Assembly (NCBI GenBank): GCA_016202875.1
Contig: JACQNX010000028.1
Location: forward strand, 1 to 6,774
Origin: Candidatus Aenigmatarchaeota archaeon
GTDB taxonomy: Archaea > Aenigmatarchaeota > Aenigmatarchaeia > GW2011-AR5
Length of the DNA: 6,774 nucleotides
Direction: 5' to 3'
The notes under the pieces were generated by a model. The model saw only the letters and a program-made list of their open reading frames with translations. It searched no databases and was not told the DNA's origin. Shown here piece after piece: positions 1-4,700 of this stretch. The stretch's first letter is position 1. Every line of letters begins with the position of its first letter. Both the position numbers and the translations under genes were made by a program.

Positions 1-28
1 AGATTGCGATACGTTCTTGGTTGGTCAT
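1..28 (-). CDS. Possible 5' end of a leftward gene (partial, runs off left edge)
   Basis: Reading the minus strand from an ATG at 28 gives MTNQERIAI before the window ends. The support is mainly the promoter: an archaeal TATA-like element (CTTATAAAAG on the minus strand, positions 51-60) is centred about 27 bases upstream of this ATG. That is the spacing that recurs at the leaderless genes of this window. Only nine codons are visible, so no function can be given. It competes with a rightward open frame over the same bases (1-132); probably only one of the two is real. Confidence 0.35.
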
Positions 29-132
29 GGATATACGATGAAAGTGCAATCTTTTATAAGTTTTGCGTTAACTACTTTAATATGCCGATATCTATTGAAG
101 AGTATAAAACAAAACTGTCTTCTAAGATTTAG
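1..132 (+). CDS. Possible 3' end of a rightward gene (partial)
   Basis: Frame 1 of the plus strand is open from the first base to a TAG at 130-132, giving 43 residues ending in EEYKTKLSSKI. The composition is protein-like, with several aromatic residues and a charged tail. No family was recognised. A second plus-strand frame is also open across the same bases, so the openness alone is weak evidence. A leftward promoter and start at 28 is the competing reading of this segment. Confidence 0.25.
   Translation, partial: RLRYVLGWSWIYDESAIFYKFCVNYFNMPISIEEYKTKLSSKI
51..60 (-). promoter_or_regulatory. Candidate TATA box for leftward gene at the left edge
   Basis: The minus strand reads CTTATAAAAG. 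Its centre lies about 27 bases from the ATG at 28, which fits a leaderless archaeal promoter. The support is positional only. Confidence 0.35.
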
Positions 133-352
133 AAATAGCCCATCATTTCTGAAGAATTGAAGCCGAAGAACGTTTCCTTAATATGCGACTGAAAGGAGCC
201 TATATGTGCGAAGCACTGTCCGGCGGTCCTGAAATAATATATTCGGAATTTCGTTGAACAAGGAGTTATGCGCACTTTGCCTTTCGGCGGGTATGCATGT
301 ATATGAAGCCTGCTGTATAAATAAATTTTTCCCCCGCGGCAACGGAAAGGAC
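133..352. other. Mostly non-coding spacer before pyrG
   Basis: No convincing gene was seen. Two very short plus-strand frames have Shine-Dalgarno-like sequence before an ATG: 183-257 (24 codons, with an internal ATG at 204 preceded by GGAG) and 268-306 (12 codons, preceded by AGGAG). Neither resembles a known peptide. They could be leader peptides, chance, or debris of a decayed gene. A T-run followed by a C-run at 326-335 could mark the end of an upstream transcript. No tRNA-like fold was found. Confidence 0.4.
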
Positions 353-365
353 TTTTTATATTTTT
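353..365 (+). promoter_or_regulatory. TATA box of pyrG (leaderless)
   Basis: TTTTTATATTTTT is centred about 25 bases upstream of the pyrG ATG at 383. The bases just before the ATG (AATTTCTCTCC) contain no Shine-Dalgarno. The TATA position therefore predicts transcription starting at or next to the start codon. A second A/T-rich element (TATAAATAAA, 316-325) lies further up and would give a leader of roughly 35-40 bases. Confidence 0.6.
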
Positions 366-382
366 AGCGGGAATTTCTCTCC

Positions 383-2086
383 ATGAAATTCATTGTTGTT
401 GTAGGGGGCGTTATTTCTGGCGTAGGGAAGGGCATTGCAACAGCCTCCATAGGCAAGATCATGCAGGAGCACGGCTTCTCAACCACTGCGGTGAAGATAG
501 ATCCCTACATAAACTATGACGCAGGCACTCTCCGGCCAACAGAGCACGGCGAAGTCTGGGTGACAGATGACGGCGGGGAGATAGACCAGGATCTGGGCAA
601 CTATGAGCGTTTTCTTGGATATGAGATCCCGAAGAGAAATAATATTACCACAGGCCAGGTCTACAAGGAGCTCATCGACAGGGAGAGGAGGGGCGAGTTC
701 CTAGGCCAGACTGTGGAAGTCATACCGCATGTTCCCAACGAGATCAAGAGGCGCATAAAGGAAGCTGGCCAGGGATTTGACATAGTGCTTGTGGAGGTAG
801 GCGGCACAGTCGGGGACTACCAGAATATGCCGTACCTTTTCGCCACAAAGAGCCTGGAGATGGAGCTGGGGAAAGAGAATGTGATACACATCCTTGTGAC
901 ATACCTGCCTGTGCCTTACAATATCGGCGAAATGAAAACCAAGCCCACGCAGCAGGCAATAAAGATGCTCAATGAAGCGGGAATCTTTCCTGATTTCGTG
1001 CTCTGCAGGGCAGGGGTAAAGCTGGACGACGTCAGGAAGAAAAAGATCGAAGCGAACTCCAATGTGAATGCGGATCATATAATCTCTGCGCCTGATGTGG
1101 ACACAATATACCAGGTGCCGCTGAATTTTGAGGCTGAGAACCTGGGGGGAAAACTCATAGCTGCATTAAAACTCCAGCCCAGAAAACAGCCTGACTGGAG
1201 CAAATGGGAAAATCTTGTAAAGCAGATAAGAAGCCCAAGACAGATGCTTAATATTGCCATAGTCGGAAAATACGTGGATATCGGCGAATTCTCGCTCATT
1301 GATTCTTATATTTCAGTGAACGAGGCTGTCAGGCATGCAGCTGCGAATGCAGGCGTCGGCGCGAAAATTACGTGGGTGGATTCCAAGACCTTTGAGAAAA
1401 ATACGGAAAACTTGAATGTGCTCAAGAATTACGAGGGCATAATAGTGCCTGGCGGGTTTGGCGCGAGCGGCGTCGAGGGCAAGATAGCGGCAATAAAATT
1501 TGTGAGGGAAAACAATATCCCTTATCTCGGGCTCTGCTACGGCATGCAGCTGGCAGTGGTGGAATTCGCAAGAAACGTCTGCGGACTGCAGGGCGCCAAC
1601 ACCACTGAGAACGATCCTGCAACAAAATACCCGATTATTGACATTCTTCCAACACAAAGGCATGTGCTTGCTGAGAGTATTTACGGCGCGAGCATGAGGC
1701 TAGGTGCGTACGCCGCGGCGCTGAAGCCGGGGACAAAAGTCCTTGAGCTCTACAGGAAAACAGGGCGCCTGGAAAAGGACATGAAAAAAATCGCAATGAT
1801 GAAGGACAGGCTGCGGCTAGGCGCACTGGACAGGGGAAACGCCATGCTTGAACGGCACAGGCACAGGTACGAGGTGAACCCTGCATTTATTGATGTTATT
1901 GAAAAGAACGGCATGGTCTTTTCCGGCTTCCATACAAGAGAGGATGGCACAAAGCTCATGGAATTCATAGAGATGCCGCAACACAAATATTTCATAGCAA
2001 CGCAGGCTCATCCTGAGTTCAAGTCCAGCCTCGAGGACCCGGCGCCGCTGTTCCTCGGGTTCGTGGAGGCGTGCAGGAGGAAATGA
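383..2086 (+). CDS. pyrG: CTP synthase (glutamine-hydrolysing)
   Basis: Makes CTP from UTP, ATP and glutamine in cytosolic pyrimidine synthesis. The 567-residue protein is complete. The N-terminal synthetase domain starts at residue 1 with the P-loop VVGGVISGVGKG (Lys16). It continues with HGEVWVTDDGGE, LGNYERF, VEVGGTVGD and the UTP-site segment KTKPTQ. The C-terminal class I glutaminase domain, from about residue 285, has the nucleophile Cys385 in LGLCYGMQ and His543/Glu545 in HPEF, so the triad is intact. The start is fixed by the conserved N-terminus. Two things stand out. The synthetase domain differs from the E. coli type (GDYQNMPYLFA, VTYLPVPYNIGEMK). About 26 extra residues lie between LELY (ends 457) and ERHRHRYEVN (from 490), which explains why it is longer than the 545-residue E. 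coli enzyme. By eye its base composition looks richer in G+C than the flanking genes. Confidence 0.98.
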   Translation: MKFIVVVGGVISGVGKGIATASIGKIMQEHGFSTTAVKIDPYINYDAGTLRPTEHGEVWVTDDGGEIDQDLGNYERFLGYEIPKRNNITTGQVYKELIDRERRGEFLGQTVEVIPHVPNEIKRRIKEAGQGFDIVLVEVGGTVGDYQNMPYLFATKSLEMELGKENVIHILVTYLPVPYNIGEMKTKPTQQAIKMLNEAGIFPDFVLCRAGVKLDDVRKKKIEANSNVNADHIISAPDVDTIYQVPLNFEAENLGGKLIAALKLQPRKQPDWSKWENLVKQIRSPRQMLNIAIVGKYVDIGEFSLIDSYISVNEAVRHAAANAGVGAKITWVDSKTFEKNTENLNVLKNYEGIIVPGGFGASGVEGKIAAIKFVRENNIPYLGLCYGMQLAVVEFARNVCGLQGANTTENDPATKYPIIDILPTQRHVLAESIYGASMRLGAYAAALKPGTKVLELYRKTGRLEKDMKKIAMMKDRLRLGALDRGNAMLERHRHRYEVNPAFIDVIEKNGMVFSGFHTREDGTKLMEFIEMPQHKYFIATQAHPEFKSSLEDPAPLFLGFVEACRRK

Positions 2087-2088
2087 AA

Positions 2089-2359
2089 TTAAAGATCTAT
2101 TTGCAGGATAGGCAGCATCCGACCTTTTATTGAGGACTTTTTTTCACCTACCTTACGCGCTCCCATCTTAAGATAAAACCCTTCTGCATTAGGATCTGAT
2201 ACCACGCGGACATTCTTGGCGTTTAATTTGGAAGCTGTTCTAAGCAGATGATTGAACATTTTTTTTGCCAAATCCCTTATTCATCCATTTTGGAAGCAGC
2301 CAAAATTCCTCTGCCACAAAGCTCAAGTTTTGAGAAACTTGAAAAAGAAGTTGCTGGGG
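2089..2359 (-). pseudogene. GNAT N-acetyltransferase remnant, frameshifted and 5'-truncated
   Basis: The last 60 residues (2089-2271) are a recognisable GNAT C-terminus: SDPNAEGFYLKMGARKVGE followed by SSIKGRMLPILQ. The preceding part of the fold lies in another frame just upstream and reads AEEFWLLPKWMNKGFGKK, the acetyl-CoA-binding loop (consensus like W-x-x-P-x-x-x-G-K-G-x-G-K). The two join exactly if one A is removed from an 8-A run (2259-2266). Further upstream the acetyl-CoA frame meets a TAA (2360-2362), with no ATG and no N-terminal half of the domain. TTG is the only possible start for the C-terminal piece. It is therefore probably a dead gene, although the 8-A shift alone could be a sequencing error or slippage site. 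It ends 2 bases from the pyrG stop, tail to tail. Confidence 0.75.
2138..2144 (+). terminator. Candidate oligo-T terminator for pyrG
   Basis: A run of seven T lies about 50 bases past the pyrG stop, with a shorter T4 run (2125-2128) before it. Archaeal RNA polymerase commonly ends at such runs. The run sits inside the GNAT remnant on the other strand, where it encodes lysines, so it could be incidental. Confidence 0.3.
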
Positions 2360-2376
2360 TTAAAAAAATTCTCGAC

Positions 2377-2584
2377 TTATTTTTTCAATGAAAAGTCCAC
2401 GGCAGCTTGTACTAAAATCTCAGTTGTATCAAAATCTTTTAGTACAATGACATCATCTATTCTTTGGTTGCCGCCCATCACATTTTAAGATCGGTATCTT
2501 AACAGCTAATTGCATGTCATCATAGAAAATGTGTACTGTGTTGCAGCCAATGATGATCAAATCACTCTTTAGAATAGCTTCTCT
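2377..2584 (-). pseudogene. Aspartate/glutamate racemase remnant, internally deleted
   Basis: Two minus-strand pieces resemble different parts of the Asp/Glu racemase family. The first (2584 to a TGA at 2453-2455) reads DLIIIGCNTVHIFYDDMQ and then AVKIPIL. This matches the segment around the first catalytic cysteine (family pattern P/G-C-N-T-x-H-x-x-x-D-x-I-Q, then IPIL). The second, in another frame, ends DFDTTEILVQAAVDFSLKK at a TAA (2377-2379), which matches the family C-terminus (DTTxIhAxAAV). About 100 residues expected between them are missing, and so is the N-terminal part. The remnant begins immediately after the stop of the zinc-ribbon gene, in the same frame. Assignment is from remembered family patterns. 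Loss of function looks near certain if the assignment holds. Confidence 0.65.
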
Positions 2585-2698
2585 TCAGAACTTGATCTTA
2601 TGCAAATTGAACTCTTTCCCGCAGAAACCGCAGAATATCATGGCGCCGTGCCTAATAAGACGGCCGTCCTTACAGCTGTAACAGTGCTTAATCCTCAT
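2585..2698 (-). CDS. Small zinc-ribbon protein (37 residues)
   Basis: A complete 37-codon frame runs from ATG at 2698 to TGA at 2585-2587. It contains two zinc knuckles: CYSC at residues 6-9 and CGFC at residues 23-26, followed by GKEF. The 13-residue gap between the knuckles suits a minimal four-cysteine zinc ribbon. The sequence is basic, with no membrane segment. A Shine-Dalgarno-like GGGGTG (plus positions 2704-2709) sits 5 bases before the ATG, and a TATA-like element (2761-2771) lies further upstream. Such small ribbons usually bind nucleic acid or protein, but no specific family is recognised. It is transcribed toward the racemase and GNAT remnants. The racemase fragment starts right after its stop in the same frame, so its 3' end might have been created by the rearrangement that destroyed those genes. 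It is divergent from the acidic microprotein gene. Confidence 0.6.
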   Translation of the reverse strand: MRIKHCYSCKDGRLIRHGAMIFCGFCGKEFNLHKIKF

Positions 2699-2760
2699 TT
2701 CCACACCCCATTTCCTTAATGCCAATAAAAAATAACTAATAGTTTCCTTATGTTTTTAGT

Positions 2761-2771
2761 TTATATTTAAA
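2761..2771 (-). promoter_or_regulatory. TATA box for the zinc-ribbon gene
   Basis: The minus strand reads CTTTAAATATAA here, a strong archaeal TATA match. Transcription would start near 2740, giving a leader of about 40 bases that contains the GGGGTG ribosome site. Confidence 0.5.
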
Positions 2772-2838
2772 GTTTTGAATGATGAAAATCTTTTAAAAGG
2801 GCAGTTTATATTTCTGGGAAACCTCCTGACAAACTACC

Positions 2839-2846
2839 TTTAAATA
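2839..2846 (+). promoter_or_regulatory. TATA box of the acidic microprotein gene
   Basis: TTTAAATA is preceded by CTACC, which could act as a BRE. It resembles the TACCTTTAAA element at 5905-5914. The predicted transcript start is near 2870. That leaves a leader of roughly 20-25 bases, enough for the Shine-Dalgarno GAGGTGA at 2879-2885. Confidence 0.65.
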
Positions 2847-2892
2847 CTTGTTGTTTTAGAAACTAAACATCAAACCACGAGGTGAACCATTA

Positions 2893-3000
2893 ATGAAATT
2901 CAAATACGACGATGACGATGAAGACTGGGATGATGAGGGCTTGGATGACGAAGGCGACGACGACGAAAATGAGGGCGAATGGGCAGATGAAGATGAATAG
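2893..3000 (+). CDS. Ultra-acidic microprotein (35 residues)
   Basis: This complete short gene (ATG 2893, TAG 2998-3000) has an excellent ribosome site, GAGGTGA at 2879-2885, 7 bases before the ATG, and a TATA box at 2839-2846. It begins MKFKYDDDDEDWDDEG. Of 35 residues, 22 are Asp or Glu (14 D, 8 E), against two Lys and no Arg, so its net charge is about -20. Two tryptophans (residues 12 and 30) and one tyrosine punctuate the acidic run. It has no cysteine, signal peptide or hydrophobic segment and should be disordered unless bound to a partner. Acidic peptides of this kind can mimic nucleic acid or bind histones, ribosomal proteins or metal ions; which applies here is unknown. It is head to head with the zinc-ribbon gene, and T-rich sequence follows the stop. 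I know no named family. Confidence 0.68.
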   Translation: MKFKYDDDDEDWDDEGLDDEGDDDENEGEWADEDE

Positions 3001-3036
3001 GTAAAACCGCTACTTTTAATTTCCCTGTTTCTAACC

Positions 3037-3041
3037 TTTTT
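3037..3041 (+). terminator. Oligo-T terminator after the acidic microprotein gene
   Basis: A pyrimidine-rich stretch with repeated T runs (TTTT at 3014-3017, TTT at 3028-3030, TTTTT at 3037-3041) follows the stop within 40 bases. This is typical of archaeal intrinsic termination. Confidence 0.4.
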
Positions 3042-3054
3042 CCTATCATTATCG

Positions 3055-3066
3055 CAAAAACAAAAG
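3055..3066 (-). terminator. Oligo-T terminator after the DUF483 gene
   Basis: On the minus strand CTTTTGTTTTTG follows the DUF483 stop within about 12 bases. Together with the T runs on the other strand it forms a compact convergent terminator region. Confidence 0.4.
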
Positions 3067-3077
3067 ATACTGACAAC

Positions 3078-3545
3078 TCAGCAAATATTTTTCTCTATGT
3101 GATTTGCGACTCTCGGATAATTTTCTTTCAGATGGTGCATATATTTTATTGCCAGCTTTTTCGTTTCTTTGCATCTGCCAGAACAAGGGATGTGAAAAAT
3201 ATAAGGCGAGAGGAAGGAGAAAGCATGCCTGGAATTTTCTGAAAAGAAGAAGTCGTCTGAATTCAAGAACACAGAAGCGCAGCAGACAGGGAAGCCGAAA
3301 TTTATGCCATTCTGAGAATCGCGCTTCTGTTTTTTCGCAAGCCTGCCAATGTGAATTCTTCCATTTTTAATTGCAAAGGGAATTTCGTATTCCCTGAGGA
3401 TACTGATTAATCTAGGTGAAGAAAAAACCCCCACACATGAAAGGGGTTTCAGGCCATCTTTTGCCAGGACGATAAGCGCTGCGTCCCTTGAAGTTATTTC
3501 TTTTTTGTGGACCAGTGAAATTAGCTTGGCCTGGAATTTGCGCAT
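3078..3545 (-). CDS. DUF483 family protein
   Basis: A 155-residue protein that I place in DUF483, a mostly archaeal family without an assigned biochemical function. The diagnostic parts are in the second half: FGFPVCC at residues 83-89 and HIPCSGRC at 118-125, followed by a helix KKLAIKYMHHL. The four conserved cysteines (88, 89, 121, 125) with His118 could form a metal site. The first half is a helical region followed by a mixed alpha/beta segment. The start at 3545 is supported by a strong TATA element centred about 26 bases upstream and no clear Shine-Dalgarno, so the transcript is probably leaderless. It lies 45 bases downstream of the TPR-SEC-C gene on the same strand with no obvious terminator between them, so readthrough is possible too. 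The protein ends with a free cysteine (Cys155). Confidence 0.85.
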   Translation of the reverse strand: MRKFQAKLISLVHKKEITSRDAALIVLAKDGLKPLSCVGVFSSPRLISILREYEIPFAIKNGRIHIGRLAKKQKRDSQNGINFGFPVCCASVFLNSDDFFFSENSRHAFSFLSPYIFHIPCSGRCKETKKLAIKYMHHLKENYPRVANHIEKNIC

Positions 3546-3566
3546 TCCTTTTCTTTGGTCAGAGAA

Positions 3567-3576
3567 ATATATAAGG
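3567..3576 (-). promoter_or_regulatory. TATA box of the DUF483 gene (leaderless)
   Basis: The minus strand reads CCTTATATAT, centred about 26 bases upstream of the ATG at 3545. It is among the best TATA matches in the window and lies in the 45-base gap behind the TPR-SEC-C gene. Confidence 0.6.
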
Positions 3577-3590
3577 TTTATTTTTCAGCT

Positions 3591-4700
3591 CTATCTCCCG
3601 CAACATCTTTTGTATTTCTGCCCAGAACCGCATGGGCAAGGATCATTTCTGCCTGTTTTTTTCGTTGATGTTTCTGATTTCTTTATAGCTGCATTTCTCT
3701 TTTGGACATTTCCAGTAGTTCTCAGGTCTTGTGCAAGCATCTTGTATCTACTGTCCATTGTCAATGTATATAATTTCTCTGCTATATCTGCCGCTAGATT
3801 CAATTCTCCCGCAGCAGTAAGTAATCTTCCTGCAAGATCAAGGACCCTAGTCGGTTCTCCTGTAGCTTGCATACCTTTTTCTAGGAAGGGTATTATTTTA
3901 TTTCTCATACCTTCCTGTGCATATAGTACTGCAAGGCTGGGATAGTATGACAAGTCTCCGAATGCATCAGGTTGCAATTCGAGAAATTTCTCCAATGCAT
4001 CGAGAACCTTTTTCCTATTACCGGATTCTGTATATGCATGACCAAGCGCTTGAAATGTTTCAGCTTTAGGTTTCATAGAGACTGCTCTTTCTAGGTCCAA
4101 GACAGCTTCTTCGCTCCTTTTTAGACTGCGGTAAATATCTGCTCTGCTTTTATAATATTCTGGTATTTCTGCACAGAAAATCGCAGCTGTAATATGTTTT
4201 AAAGCTCTTTCGTAATCTCCTCTCTGGTATTCTGACCTTGCTTTGCCAAACCATCCAACATGTAGCTCAGGGACCATCTCAATTATCATATTCCAGTATT
4301 TTTCTGCTTCATCCGGCTCATTATGCCTGTTGCAAATAGTTCCTAAACTGATAATGGACTCTAGCGCAGTGTCGTCCAGTTCTATTGCGATTTTAAACTC
4401 TTCAAGTGCTTTATCACGTTGCCCTATGAACTCGTATATCATACCTTTTGCATGGTGGAAAATGTAGTGCTCCCCACATTTTTGTATACCTGTATCACAG
4501 GACTCAAGCGCAGCTTGCGGATTGCTTTTTTGGAAATGCAGCGACATCTTTATGTAATTTTGCATTCTTTCCGGTTCTTCCAGGACTGCATTAGTTAGGA
4601 ATGCGTTATAATCCGGAATGCTAGCTACTTCCACGTCAAATTCTTTGGCGATCCCCAACACAGTTTCTCTAGGATCATGCAGTGTATATTCCAGCGGCAT
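3591..4700 (-). CDS. TPR-repeat protein with C-terminal SEC-C zinc motif
   Basis: A 369-residue soluble protein. After an N-terminal segment of about 45 residues come roughly six or seven tetratricopeptide-like helical pairs (about residues 46-285). Clear examples are AKGMIYEFIGQRDKALEEF (84-102), RADIYRSLKRSEEAVLDLE (186-204) and ALGHAYTESGNRKKVLDAL (218-236). A basic linker, SETSTKKTG, leads to the SEC-C motif GRNDPCPCGSGQKYKRCCGR (350-369), whose Cys355, Cys357, Cys366 and Cys367 bind zinc as in the SecA tail. TPRs make protein-protein contacts and SEC-C modules bind partner proteins or ribosomes, so an adaptor role is likely. Its ATG overlaps the methyltransferase stop by one base (TAATG) and has AAGGTGA 4 bases upstream, so translation is probably coupled. 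No signal peptide or membrane segment is seen. The partner and process are unknown. Confidence 0.92.
   Translation of the reverse strand: MPLEYTLHDPRETVLGIAKEFDVEVASIPDYNAFLTNAVLEEPERMQNYIKMSLHFQKSNPQAALESCDTGIQKCGEHYIFHHAKGMIYEFIGQRDKALEEFKIAIELDDTALESIISLGTICNRHNEPDEAEKYWNMIIEMVPELHVGWFGKARSEYQRGDYERALKHITAAIFCAEIPEYYKSRADIYRSLKRSEEAVLDLERAVSMKPKAETFQALGHAYTESGNRKKVLDALEKFLELQPDAFGDLSYYPSLAVLYAQEGMRNKIIPFLEKGMQATGEPTRVLDLAGRLLTAAGELNLAADIAEKLYTLTMDSRYKMLAQDLRTTGNVQKRNAAIKKSETSTKKTGRNDPCPCGSGQKYKRCCGR

Noticed and set aside
183..306. Two tiny plus-strand frames with ribosome-site-like sequence
   Set aside because: At 24 and 12 codons with no recognisable content, they are not called as genes, though they are mentioned in the spacer entry as possible leader peptides or debris.
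332..371. CCCGC ... GCGGG inverted repeat around the pyrG TATA box
   Set aside because: Only five paired bases about 30 bases apart, with no added symmetry; too weak to call an operator.
701..1078. 125-residue minus-strand frame
   Set aside because: It lies wholly inside pyrG, whose protein is conserved throughout; a shadow frame.
2252..2488. 78-residue plus-strand frame over the remnants
   Set aside because: It is antisense to the GNAT and racemase pieces, which carry recognisable motifs on the minus strand; it has no ribosome site and no family-like sequence.
2791..2798. TTTTAAAA palindrome between the divergent promoters
   Set aside because: An 8-base A/T palindrome in an A/T-rich spacer is expected by chance; not called as an operator on its own.
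3425..3449. Inverted repeat AAACCCC ... GGGGTTT with an 11-base loop
   Set aside because: It lies inside the DUF483 coding sequence (around KPLSCVGVFSS) and is explained by codons; there is no T run beside it to make it a terminator.
3505..3945. 146-residue plus-strand frame
   Set aside because: It is antisense to the SEC-C tail and TPR region of a well-supported gene; its hydrophobic look is the mirror of lysine/glutamate codons.
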